DNA of 41,701 nucleotides from Blastocatellia bacterium UBA7656 (GTDB lineage: Bacteria; Acidobacteriota; Blastocatellia; UBA7656), in the NCBI GenBank assembly GCA_002483445.1, contig DLHY01000050.1, forward strand, positions 1,853-43,553, given 5' to 3'. Position numbers and translations under genes: made by a program. How positions within the stretch are numbered: position 1 is the first letter of the stretch; each line of letters starts with the position of its first letter. Shown one piece after another: positions 1 to 8,634 of this stretch. A model generated the notes under the pieces. That model saw only the letters and a list, made by a program, of their open reading frames with translations. It had not been told where the DNA came from and ran no database searches.

Positions 1-6
1 ACTTAT

Positions 7-1335
7 GTGAGACCGATGAAAATGAAACTGACCGGCTTTATAGTGATAGCTCTCGCGGCGTTGATGAGCGGGTGCGGTGTCGGGCAAAATCCATCAGCTT
101 CTTTCCCCACTTCTCTCCCTGCGGCTTCGCCGATACTGACGGATGAAGAAGCTGTAAGGTATACTATACGCTCGCTTGAAGATCGAATCCGCCGCGACCC
201 GGAGGATTTCATCTCTCACAACAAACTCGCCGGATACTACCTTCAGTTCCACCGCGAGACGGGAAATCAACAATATCTCGATCTGGCCCTGCGGGCGGCA
301 AAGGCTTCGCTCGCTGTCCTGCCCGCAGAAATGAATCCCGGCGGGCTTGCCGCGCTGGCTCAGGTCGAATTCGCCTCGCACGAATTTGCAGCCGCCCGCG
401 ATCACGCCCACTCGCTCGCCCTTATGGAGCCGCGCAAGAGCTATCCTTATATTATGCTCTTCGATGTGATGGTTGAGTTGGGCCAGTATGATGAAGCTGT
501 ACTCGCTCTCAACAAGGTGAAACAACTCGAAGGCAACAGCGTCAACTCAGAATCGCGACTCGCTCGATTCGCGCTGCTCAAAGGTCAGATAGAAACGGCA
601 TCTCAAAAAATTTCAAACGCCATCGCGCTCGCTCTAAACGGCGTGTCGCCGCAGCGCGAAAACGTCGCGTGGTTGCGATGGCAGCTTGGCGAGATTGCTT
701 TTCTCGCAGGCGATTACCAGTCAGCAGAGCGACACTACCGCGATTCTCTCACGACGTTTCCTGACTACTATCGCGCTTTGGGCGCGCTGGGCAAATCGCT
801 TGCCGCGCGCGGCGACATCACTTCTGCCATCGAGCAGTACGAGCGGGCCATAGCCAGAGTGCCTGATCCTGTTTTCATCGCCGCGCTTGGCGATCTTTAC
901 AAACTCGCGGGAAGAGAAACGGACGCCGCCTCACAATACGCGCTCGTCGAGCAGATAGCCCGACTCAGTAAACTAAGCGGCGCGCTCTACAATCGCCAAC
1001 TGGCGATCTTTTATGCAGACCACGATTTGAAAGCGACGGAAGCCTACGCGCTTGCGAAAAAAGAATACGAAACTCGGCGTGACATTTACGGCGCGGATGC
1101 GCTGGCGTGGGCCGCGCTCAAAGCCGGAAAGCTGGATGAAGCGCAATCGGCAATCAAAGAAGCGTTGAATCTGGGAACCAAAGACGCAAAACTTTTTTAT
1201 CACGCGGGGATGATCCATCGCGCGGCGGGAGATAACCGGACGGCGAAAGATTATCTCGAACGCGCGCTCAAACTCAGCCCCGTGTTCGATCCGCTTCAGG
1301 CGGCCTTCGCCCGACGCGCGCTCGAAGAGCTATGA
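7..1335 (+). CDS. TPR-repeat lipoprotein
   Basis: The N-terminus has a short basic segment, a hydrophobic stretch and a cysteine at about residue 23 (LMSGC), so it reads as a lipoprotein signal with a slightly non-canonical lipobox. The rest, from about residue 45, is helical tetratricopeptide-type sequence (for example AERHYRDSLTTFPDYYRALG and AIEQYERAIARVPD), repeated to the C-terminus. TPR arrays are protein-interaction scaffolds; no enzymatic motif is present. The frame is open to the window edge: GTG at 7 is possible, but ATG at 16 or 22 fits a lipoprotein signal better, and the upstream SD cannot be judged. The stop is 9 nt before the permease start, so the two are probably co-transcribed. 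The link to metal uptake is an inference from position only. Confidence 0.8.
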   Translation: MRPMKMKLTGFIVIALAALMSGCGVGQNPSASFPTSLPAASPILTDEEAVRYTIRSLEDRIRRDPEDFISHNKLAGYYLQFHRETGNQQYLDLALRAAKASLAVLPAEMNPGGLAALAQVEFASHEFAAARDHAHSLALMEPRKSYPYIMLFDVMVELGQYDEAVLALNKVKQLEGNSVNSESRLARFALLKGQIETASQKISNAIALALNGVSPQRENVAWLRWQLGEIAFLAGDYQSAERHYRDSLTTFPDYYRALGALGKSLAARGDITSAIEQYERAIARVPDPVFIAALGDLYKLAGRETDAASQYALVEQIARLSKLSGALYNRQLAIFYADHDLKATEAYALAKKEYETRRDIYGADALAWAALKAGKLDEAQSAIKEALNLGTKDAKLFYHAGMIHRAAGDNRTAKDYLERALKLSPVFDPLQAAFARRALEEL

Positions 1336-1344
1336 GAGGTTTTA

Positions 1345-3654
1345 ATGCTTATCACTAAACTGAAATCAAAACCGAGCAGACTCATTGCGACGCTTTTCGG
1401 CGTGATCGTATCGCTTGCATCGCTGGCTTCGGCGCACCCGCTCGGCAATTTCACGATCAATCATTTCACTCGCATCGAAGCGGGACAGTCCGAAATGCGC
1501 GTGCATTACGTCATCGATATGGCCGAGATACCCGCCTTTCAGGAAATGCAAGCGATTGACACAGACCGCGACGGCTCGGTTTCGGAAGAAGAATTGACCG
1601 CTTATCTCGAACGCCAGTCTTCAAAACTGGCCGAAGGTCTGCGACTCATTCTCGACGGGCGCGAGCAGCGGCTCACGCTCGCCGGGAAGAGAATCACGCA
1701 GCCTGCGGGCGCGGGCGGACTCGCTACTTTGCGAATCGAGCTTGATTTCGTTACGGCAGTGGAAGCGACCGGATTGCATCGTGTGAGGCTTGAGAATCGC
1801 AACTACCAGGATCGCCTCGGATGGCGCGAGATGGTTGCAGGCTCGACAGTCGGCGTTTCAGTCTTCGACAGCAATGTGTATGCAAACAGTTTGAGCGATG
1901 AGTTGAAAGCTTACCCGGAAGACCTGCTAGCCGCGCCGCTTGATGAGCGAGCCGCCGAGTTTTCATTCGCGCAGGGAAGCATCCCGGAAGGCGCGAGCGC
2001 CTTACTCACCCGCGATGGAAAGACGAACAGTAACTCGCGAGACCGCTTCGCGGAGTTGATAGCCGTGAAGGAACTGACTCCCGGAATCGCGATGATTGGA
2101 TTATTGATAGCCGCAGTCCTTGGAGCCGCGCACGCGATGTCGCCGGGGCATGGAAAGACTGTCGTTGGAGCTTATCTGATCGGCTCGCGCGGGACTGCGA
2201 AGCACGCCGCCTATCTCGGACTGACGGTTACGATAACGCACACGCTCGGAGTTTTCGCGCTCGGACTCATCACTCTGTTCGCGTCGAATTATGTGCTGCC
2301 CGAAAAACTTTTTCCGGTGATGAGCCTGATTTCAGGCGCGATAGTCTTGACACTGGGCCTGTGGATGTTCGTCAAACGTCTGCGCGCTGCCCTCGGCAAA
2401 TCGAATCATTCGCATCATCATCACACGCACGATCACGCGCATGACCATTCGCATGATCACACGCACGATCATCATCACACACACGATCACTCTCACGACT
2501 CATCACTCACACATTCCCACGGCGGGCGCGAGCATACACATCTTCCGCCTGGAACTGATGGCTCTTCGATCACGTGGCGCAGCATCCTCGCGCTTGGCGT
2601 TTCGGGCGGACTGTTGCCTTGTCCTTCGGCGCTCGTGGTGATGCTATCGGCAATATCGCTCAACAGGGTGGGCTACGGGCTGGTTTTAGTGATAGCATTC
2701 AGTCTCGGCCTCGCGGCCACGCTGACCGGCGTCGGTTTGTTGTTCCTTTACGCGGGCAGATTGATGCAGCAGCCCCGGTCAGGCAGATTTTTGAAACTGC
2801 TTCCGATCATAAGCGCGCTGGTCATTGCGTCGGTCGGTTTTATTATCTGTTATCAGGCGATGGCCGAGGCAGGATTCGATCTGCTGTCACGACTGGCAGC
2901 GTTAAAAGAAAGGCTATTTGGTTCTATGGCGATTGAGAGTCTTCCCTCAACTATTTCGGTGCTGGCTCTGGGACTTGTCGCAGGGCTTCGTCACGCTATG
3001 GACGCTGATCATGTGGCAGCCGTCTCTACGATCGTGAGCGAGAGAAAAAGTCTGTTGAGTTCTTCGATCATCGGGGGATTGTGGGGGCTTGGGCATACAG
3101 CCGCGCTGCTCATCGCCGGCATAATCGTTTTGATTTTGCGGGTCGAGATCAGCCCGCGCGTCGAGCTTGCGCTGGAATTCTGCGTCGGATTGATGTTGAT
3201 AGGACTTGGGGTGAACGCTCTCAGAAAGCTGAGGCAGGGCTGGAAGCTTCACCTTCACACGCACACGCACGGCCAACACACTCATGTGCATCCGCACATT
3301 CACGACGGGAAGCCAGAGCCTGCCGAGCATACGCACCACGGATATAAGCTCGATGCGCGACCGATCATCGTCGGCATGGTGCATGGTCTTGCCGGGAGCG
3401 GCGCGTTGATGCTGCTGGTGTTGTCTACGATTTCTTCGCCCGCTGTGGGCATTATATTCATCATCATTTTCGGAATCGGGAGCATAGGCGGAATGATGCT
3501 GATGAGCGCGTTGATCTCATTGCCGCTTCGTTTCACTGCCGACCGATTCAAGCGGGCGAATCTGGCGGTGCGACTGGCGGCGGGCGCATTCAGCCTCGCA
3601 TTCGGCCTGTTCATGGTTTATCAAATCGGTTTCGTAGATAAGCTCTTCGGCTGA
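1345..3654 (+). CDS. Fused RcnA-like / NiCoT-like nickel-cobalt permease
   Basis: This is a multi-spanning inner-membrane transporter, probably for nickel or cobalt. After a signal-like segment comes HPLGNFTINH, typical of His-rich nickel permeases, then an EF-hand-like loop DTDRDGSVSEEE at about residues 72-83. An RcnA-like membrane block follows (HAMSPGHGKT, about 265-275). A long His/Asp loop at about 352-395 should bind metal, and SGGLLPCPSA lies near 420. From about residue 530 a second unit begins with HAMDADH, the HX4DH signature of the NiCoT/HoxN family, and has its own His-rich loop at about 635-665. At 769 residues it is much longer than single-unit NiCoT proteins, so it looks like a fusion. 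An SD-like gagaggt sits at 1334-1340. Metal choice and direction of transport are not shown by the sequence. Confidence 0.85.
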   Translation: MLITKLKSKPSRLIATLFGVIVSLASLASAHPLGNFTINHFTRIEAGQSEMRVHYVIDMAEIPAFQEMQAIDTDRDGSVSEEELTAYLERQSSKLAEGLRLILDGREQRLTLAGKRITQPAGAGGLATLRIELDFVTAVEATGLHRVRLENRNYQDRLGWREMVAGSTVGVSVFDSNVYANSLSDELKAYPEDLLAAPLDERAAEFSFAQGSIPEGASALLTRDGKTNSNSRDRFAELIAVKELTPGIAMIGLLIAAVLGAAHAMSPGHGKTVVGAYLIGSRGTAKHAAYLGLTVTITHTLGVFALGLITLFASNYVLPEKLFPVMSLISGAIVLTLGLWMFVKRLRAALGKSNHSHHHHTHDHAHDHSHDHTHDHHHTHDHSHDSSLTHSHGGREHTHLPPGTDGSSITWRSILALGVSGGLLPCPSALVVMLSAISLNRVGYGLVLVIAFSLGLAATLTGVGLLFLYAGRLMQQPRSGRFLKLLPIISALVIASVGFIICYQAMAEAGFDLLSRLAALKERLFGSMAIESLPSTISVLALGLVAGLRHAMDADHVAAVSTIVSERKSLLSSSIIGGLWGLGHTAALLIAGIIVLILRVEISPRVELALEFCVGLMLIGLGVNALRKLRQGWKLHLHTHTHGQHTHVHPHIHDGKPEPAEHTHHGYKLDARPIIVGMVHGLAGSGALMLLVLSTISSPAVGIIFIIIFGIGSIGGMMLMSALISLPLRFTADRFKRANLAVRLAAGAFSLAFGLFMVYQIGFVDKLFG

Positions 3655-3671
3655 TCGCGGATTAGATCGTT

Positions 3672-3711
3672 AGGAAGCGGATCACGGCGAATTCGCCGTG
3701 ATCCGCTTCCT
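3672..3711. terminator. Perfect 40-bp palindrome, probable terminator
   Basis: The two halves are exact reverse complements, centred on gaattc. The palindrome begins 18 nt after the permease stop and is followed by tgtctttt. It can form a long GC-rich hairpin that would end transcription of the TPR-permease unit. The absence of any loop sequence is unusual for an intrinsic terminator. Confidence 0.6.
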
Positions 3712-3942
3712 GTCTTTTGGAAGACGAATATTCTGACTCTTAACATCGCCCCCGCTTTCAATCGCGCGCTGACACTTGCCCGCGGCTTTGATATCCTTTA
3801 CCTTTCAAATCAGCTTATATATAATGCTGCCTCCGCACTACATGTTTGGTTGGATACACAGGCGACTTTCTCGAAAGCCCTTATGCAGGACGGAAGTCCA
3901 TTTTCACTCCGCAGGAATTGAACTGTAAGGAGGACAGGTAAA

Positions 3943-6747
3943 GTGAAATCGAATTATCATCTCTCGCGGCTGGCGATTCGATGGCCGGGACTTAATCGCT
4001 TCAACATCGCAATCATCCTACTGCTGCTTGCTGTGGCGGCCTCCGGCTGGTTCCCGGTGGCGCAGGCTCTGGGCGATAGATCGTCCGGCGAGTCAAATCC
4101 ATTTTCCCGACCCATGCTGATGGATACCTGCGCGACAGCGACAAGTATCAACCCGGCTGCCCTGCCTTTCCTCGACGATTCAACGACGGTCGGGATGAGC
4201 AACGATATCGATCCGGGACCGGGAGGCTGCGCGACGGGGCCGGGAGCGGATGTCGTTTATCGATTCACTCCCACAGTGACTGACTCCTACACAATCGGCG
4301 CGACGCCTGGGGATGTGAATTTCGATCTGAGCCTCTATGTCGTCACCGACTGCACGAGTCCTGCGATAAGCTGCGTGACCGGAGCTAATGAACGAGCCGT
4401 CGGCAAGACCGAGTTCTTTACCACTACGCTCAACGCAGGCACGACCTATTTCATCATCGTCGACGGCGCTCTGACGGGAACCGCTGGCCCGTTTCATTTC
4501 TCGGTTCATCGGGGAGCGATTCCGAATGAAACCTGCGCCACGCCTGAAGTGATCGATGTCAGCCGGTTGCCTTTTTCAACTACAGGCACGACCTTCGACG
4601 CAAACAATGATTTCAATCCCGGCACTCCCTGCCTGAGATCGAATGCGACAGCGCGCGGCGGCGATGTGGTTTATCAGTTCACGCCGTCCGACACTCAGAC
4701 CTACGTCATCCGCGCCACGCCTATGGCGAACTTCGACGTTTCGGTTTATGTGGTGACCAACTGCAACACTTTTGCCGGATGCTCTTCGTCCGACGGATTC
4801 GGCGGAGGAGACCCTGAAGAAGTTCGGCGACCACTTACCGAAGGAGTGACTTATTTCATCATAGTCGACAGTTTCCGCGAAGACGCGGGCGACTTTATGC
4901 TGGCCGTCGAGCCGACCATCCCGATTGCTCCCGACGCGCCGACCAATCTGGTCGCAACGGCCATCAACGGCAACCAAATCGATCTTCAGTGGCAGGATAA
5001 CTCCGACAACGAGCAGGGATTTCGGATAGAGCGCAGCCTTGATGGATCAAGCTTCGCTACCATAGCCACTACAGGCCCGAACACGACGACCTTCAGCGAC
5101 ACTACAGTCGATGCTAACACGACTTATTTCTATCGCGTTTTCGCGTTCAATAATTTCGGCTCGTCGGCTCCGTCGAACATCGCTTCGGCGACCACGCCCG
5201 CGCCTCCTCCTCCGCCTGTGCCAGTCATTATGGTTTCGCCCGAACTCGTCGACTTCGGAACGGTCAATATCATGGCGACAGCTACGGTAACGGTGTCCAA
5301 CGCCGGAGGAGTCGCTCTCATGATTTCGGCCATCACCGGCCCGAATGCGCCTTTTTCGCTGGTCAATCCGCCGTCGCTTCCCCTTACGATTGCGCCCGCG
5401 CAGAGCGTCGATCTGACGGTCAAGTTCACGCCCCCTGCCGCGGCGCTCTTCACAGGCGCTTTCACTTTGACTAGCAACGATCCCGCCCGACCCATCGTCA
5501 CAGTCAACCTTCAAGGTGTAGGAACGGCGGCTCCCGTTCCCAATCTCGATTTCGGCTCGCTGCTTTTGAATTTCCCGTCGGGCGAGTCGGTCGTCTCAAT
5601 CGATGTTCGAAACACTGGCAACGCAGACCTTATCATTTCGAGCATACGAGGCCCGCGCGCTCCGTTCTTCACCTCCGGAGCGCCGCCGCTGACTGCGACT
5701 CTCAAAGCGGGCGAGAGCTTCGTGATGAATATAGCCTTCAGCCCGTCCGCGCCGGGAGTATTCCTCGGCGATATAACCTTCCTCAACAACGACCCGGATA
5801 ATTCCATCGCGCTGCTCAGGCTGCGGGGAACCAGCACGCCCGAAAACGAACTGTTGAAGCTCAAAGCCCCGACTCTGGTGACTGCAATCAGGGGCCAGAT
5901 GCGCACGCTCAGCGTCATCGCCACCAACGGCACCAACACTAATATTCAACTGTCGGCCACCAGTCTTGCGGGCGGGACGTTTACCGATCAGGGCAGCGGC
6001 AGGGGCCAGTTGGTCTACACTCCGCCAGCCGATGCGACCGGCACACAGCGATTGACCCTTACGGCGCGCGACACAGCCAACCGGATGAAGACGCTTCAGA
6101 TACTCATCAGCCTCGCTGACGCCGCTTCGACGCACGGCGTTCAGATAATTTTCACGCCGCCCGAAACGGCTTCCAATCCTCCGACCAGCGTGCTTGCAAA
6201 CGATCTTTCGATCACCGCGCTCGGCGCGAACCCGGAACCTTTGGGAGTCGAGCCACAGGTGGCAGCCGGTTTGATCGGATACGTCATCTACAGATCGGAT
6301 TCGCCCAATCCTGCTCCGTCGCTGTCGAGCATAGTCGGAGTGGTCGGGGCCTCGGCGACATCGTTCACCGATACGGTGCCTGCTGCGGCAGGCTCGACGC
6401 AGGTGTTTTTCTACACGGCGACGGCTCTCTATCAAACCGGAACCGAAAGCACAGCGTCGAACTCGACATCGAACGCGCCGCGAATGACCGGCCTGGAGTT
6501 CAAGAAGAAAACCGTTCGCTTTCAGGCGGCCAACTCCAACATCGCTGTCGGCGCAGTACTCGTAGTCAACGGACAGCAGACGTTCACGCTCATTCACAAC
6601 GGCACGTTCATACAGATGGACAAGGACGCACGCAGCATGCCGGGCAATCTCCGTCCGCGGGATATATTTACGGGCGGCTCTTCGAACCGCGTGCAGGTGC
6701 GCAATCCCAACGGCAGCGTGTCGAGCGAACAGACGCTCAATCGATAA
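3943..6747 (+). CDS. Large secreted protein: PPC-like, Fn3 and choice-of-anchor D domains
   Basis: It starts at GTG with a strong SD (aaggagga, 3927-3934, spacing 8). Residues 1-43 form a long signal peptide ending near AQA. Two related beta-sandwich units follow at about 60-190 and 195-325. They carry paired cysteines and the pattern GADVVYRFTP / FDLSLYVVTDC / YFIIVDG, resembling bacterial pre-peptidase C-terminal (PPC-like) domains. A fibronectin type III domain lies at about 330-420 (PDAPTNLVATAINGNQIDLQ). Two ASPM/SPD-2/Hydin-type anchor D repeats span about 430-640 (VDFGTVNIMATATVTVSN and LDFGSLLLNF). The C-terminal 80 residues look like an IPT/TIG-type fold. No catalytic motif or sorting tag is evident. 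It is likely a surface or extracellular binding protein; the ligand is unknown. It stands alone, bounded by terminator-like hairpins. Confidence 0.8.
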   Translation: MKSNYHLSRLAIRWPGLNRFNIAIILLLLAVAASGWFPVAQALGDRSSGESNPFSRPMLMDTCATATSINPAALPFLDDSTTVGMSNDIDPGPGGCATGPGADVVYRFTPTVTDSYTIGATPGDVNFDLSLYVVTDCTSPAISCVTGANERAVGKTEFFTTTLNAGTTYFIIVDGALTGTAGPFHFSVHRGAIPNETCATPEVIDVSRLPFSTTGTTFDANNDFNPGTPCLRSNATARGGDVVYQFTPSDTQTYVIRATPMANFDVSVYVVTNCNTFAGCSSSDGFGGGDPEEVRRPLTEGVTYFIIVDSFREDAGDFMLAVEPTIPIAPDAPTNLVATAINGNQIDLQWQDNSDNEQGFRIERSLDGSSFATIATTGPNTTTFSDTTVDANTTYFYRVFAFNNFGSSAPSNIASATTPAPPPPPVPVIMVSPELVDFGTVNIMATATVTVSNAGGVALMISAITGPNAPFSLVNPPSLPLTIAPAQSVDLTVKFTPPAAALFTGAFTLTSNDPARPIVTVNLQGVGTAAPVPNLDFGSLLLNFPSGESVVSIDVRNTGNADLIISSIRGPRAPFFTSGAPPLTATLKAGESFVMNIAFSPSAPGVFLGDITFLNNDPDNSIALLRLRGTSTPENELLKLKAPTLVTAIRGQMRTLSVIATNGTNTNIQLSATSLAGGTFTDQGSGRGQLVYTPPADATGTQRLTLTARDTANRMKTLQILISLADAASTHGVQIIFTPPETASNPPTSVLANDLSITALGANPEPLGVEPQVAAGLIGYVIYRSDSPNPAPSLSSIVGVVGASATSFTDTVPAAAGSTQVFFYTATALYQTGTESTASNSTSNAPRMTGLEFKKKTVRFQAANSNIAVGAVLVVNGQQTFTLIHNGTFIQMDKDARSMPGNLRPRDIFTGGSSNRVQVRNPNGSVSSEQTLNR

Positions 6748-6768
6748 CGAGCAAATCTCAGAAATCGA

Positions 6769-6802
6769 AAAGGCTCCGGGAATTCGCGCTCCCGGAGCCT
6801 TT
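6769..6802 (+). terminator. Intrinsic terminator of the secreted-protein gene
   Basis: A 13-bp perfect stem (aaaggctccggga / tcccggagccttt) encloses an 8-nt loop, beginning 21 nt after the stop codon at 6747. The downstream arm ends in ttt but no long T-run follows. The rest of 6803-7036 shows no convincing gene. Confidence 0.7.
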
Positions 6803-7036
6803 CGCATAATTGCAAACGGACAGTCGAGATTTCTTTTGCGCCATCCCGGAAAATTTTTTCTTTGCCCGCTATGCCTGCTTTGCATCTCAATAGACGCTCG
6901 AAAAGCGAGCAACTATCAGCATTCAACCAAAGTAGTCCCGTAGCGAAATCTGTCAGATGTCGCCACTTTTATCGGAGGAGTCATCCAGGTCGCGGGCGAC
7001 GACGCCCTTAAAGTATGAAAAACAATCGAGGGTTCG

Positions 7037-7067
7037 GACTCTCAAGACTCTCAAGACTCTATAGACT
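7037..7067. repeat. Nonamer tandem repeat before the binding-protein gene
   Basis: gactctcaa occurs twice in tandem, followed by the variant gactctata and a further gact. It ends 6 nt before the SD of the sugar-binding protein gene, so it lies in its 5' leader. It resembles the heptad repeat at 15057-15081 in front of the dehydrogenase gene. Confidence 0.6.
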
Positions 7068-7084
7068 TTTACGAAGGAGGAAGT

Positions 7085-8407
7085 ATGAGACCACGACTGG
7101 CGTTTGCTCTCGCAATTTTTTTCGCCATCTCATCGCTGCTCACGGGCTGCAAGACGGAGCAGGCCCGAAAGCTGACCATAGCGACAGTCAACAACTCAGA
7201 CATGATCATCATGCAGAAGCTCTCTGCCCGGTTCAAAGAGAAGACCGGAATCGATATTGAATGGGTCGTGCTGGAAGAAAACGTCTTGCGTCAGCGCGTA
7301 ACGACAGACATCGCCACAGGCGGCGGTCAGTTCGACATCGTTACCATCGGCGCTTATGAAGCTCCAATCTGGGGCAAGCAGGGCTGGCTCGCCGCGCTTG
7401 ACGATCTGGGCGACGATTATGATTACTCGGATATTCTCGAACCCGTTCGCAATGGGTTTTCTTATAATGGACGGATGTACGCCGCGCCGTTTTATGCCGA
7501 AAGCTCTTTCACTTTTTATCGCACAGACCTTTTCAAAAAAGCAGGATTGACGATGCCCGATCACCCGACGTGGGAGCAGATAAAACAATTCGCCGCGAAA
7601 CTGCACGACCCGGCAAATAAAACCTACGGCATCGCCTTGAGAGGCAAACCGGGCTGGGGCGAAAACATGGCCTTCGTCACCACGCTTGCCAATACCTTCG
7701 GCGGTCGCTGGTTCGATATGGACTGGAACCCGCAGTTGACTTCGCCTGAGTGGAAAGAAGCGGTCAGTTTTTATGTCGATCTTTTGAAGAACTACGGGCC
7801 TCCGGGAGCAAGCTCGAACGGCCACAACGAATGCCGCGCGCTTTTTGCAAGCGGCAACTGCGCCATGTGGATCGATGCCACTTCAGCCGCCGGTTATATT
7901 TTCAACAAGAATGAAAGCAAAGTTTTTGATAAGACAGGTTTCACCGCCGCGCCCATTGCAAAAGTTCCAAACGGCGCGGGCTGGGCTTGGGCGTGGGGAT
8001 TGGCGATTCCAACTTCTTCGAAGCAGACGGATGCGGCCAAACAGTTTTTGAAGTGGGCGACCTCGAAAGAATATGTCAAACTCGTGGGCGAAACGGAAGG
8101 CTGGACAGTAGCTCCTCCGGGTACGCGCAAATCGACTTATGACAACGCGGAATACCTCAAGGCCGCGCCGTTCGCCGAGTTCGTCAAAAAAGCGATCCTT
8201 GCCGCCGACCCGACGCATCAGACGGCCCAGCCTGTGCCGTACACGGGAGTGCAGTTCGTAGCCATCCCCGAATTTCAGGGCATAGGCACGCAGGTCGGCC
8301 AATCAATCGCCGCCGCATTATCAGGCCAGACTTCGATTGATGACGCGCTCACGAGCGCGCAGGGCGCGACCGAACGCACGATGAAGCAGGCGGGGTATGT
8401 TAGGTGA
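7085..8407 (+). CDS. ABC transporter sugar/polyol-binding lipoprotein
   Basis: This is the extracytoplasmic solute-binding protein of a family-1 carbohydrate ABC importer. It has a lipoprotein signal with lipobox LLTGC at residues 18-22 and a start fixed by SD gaaggagg at 7073-7080. The body reads like SmoE/MtlE-type polyol-binding proteins (LTIATVNNSDMIIMQKL, FDIVTIGAYEAPIWGKQGWL, PNGAGWAWAWGLAIP). The length of 440 aa fits the family. The matching permeases, ATPase and dehydrogenase lie 3.7 kb downstream, beyond an apparent insertion. The last codons (GTT AGG TGA) are identical to the start of a dispersed repeat. Sorbitol, mannitol or a related polyol is the likely substrate, inferred from the family and from the downstream dehydrogenase. 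Confidence 0.88.
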   Translation: MRPRLAFALAIFFAISSLLTGCKTEQARKLTIATVNNSDMIIMQKLSARFKEKTGIDIEWVVLEENVLRQRVTTDIATGGGQFDIVTIGAYEAPIWGKQGWLAALDDLGDDYDYSDILEPVRNGFSYNGRMYAAPFYAESSFTFYRTDLFKKAGLTMPDHPTWEQIKQFAAKLHDPANKTYGIALRGKPGWGENMAFVTTLANTFGGRWFDMDWNPQLTSPEWKEAVSFYVDLLKNYGPPGASSNGHNECRALFASGNCAMWIDATSAAGYIFNKNESKVFDKTGFTAAPIAKVPNGAGWAWAWGLAIPTSSKQTDAAKQFLKWATSKEYVKLVGETEGWTVAPPGTRKSTYDNAEYLKAAPFAEFVKKAILAADPTHQTAQPVPYTGVQFVAIPEFQGIGTQVGQSIAAALSGQTSIDDALTSAQGATERTMKQAGYVR

Positions 8408-8426
8408 TGGGTGATGGGTGATGGGG
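8398..8426. repeat. Heptanucleotide repeat (GGTGATG x3), copy 1
   Basis: Three tandem ggtgatg heptads overlap the stop codon of the binding-protein gene. Twenty-eight bases (8398-8425) are identical to 22249-22276, in the efflux operon. This is a dispersed short tandem repeat at an intergenic boundary. Confidence 0.8.
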
Positions 8427-8530
8427 AATGGGTGGCACCCGACCGCGCAGATGCATTTTGTCATGCGCTCCTGATTGCTTCATCACCCTTTGCTCAACGC
8501 GCAGCCTGGTCAACTCTTCGTTAAACAAGA

Positions 8531-8634
8531 CGAGGTACGGTTGCATCCGAAGCGTATCTCGAAAGTCTGAGATATCATAACGAACCCGTTCCACAAGACG
8601 ATCTGACGGAGATGAATTCAAAAACCTGCTTTGA
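8531..8634 (+). pseudogene. Decayed hicBA toxin-antitoxin remnant
   Basis: The segment is a collapsed copy of the intact hicBA genes at 11646-12079. 8542-8548 matches the hicB codons for PGCI. 8549-8590 matches the hicB stretch for EVYLESLEAHNEPVP at the nucleotide level with few changes. 8611-8634 matches the last 24 nt of hicA with a single mismatch. The intervening hicB sequence and nearly all of hicA are missing, so neither protein could be made. The remnant lies directly behind the binding-protein gene and overlaps the 3' end of the convergent methyltransferase gene. It is the left-hand counterpart of the intact hicBA pair, which lies directly before the first permease gene. Confidence 0.8.

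Noticed and set aside
5596..6912. Long minus-strand frame of 438 codons over the secreted-protein gene
   Set aside because: Shadow of the anchor-D coding region; Arg-rich, no recognisable domain and no SD.
7015..7260. Plus-strand frame overlapping the start of the binding-protein gene
   Set aside because: It runs through the repeat and the lipoprotein gene in another frame; no family match.
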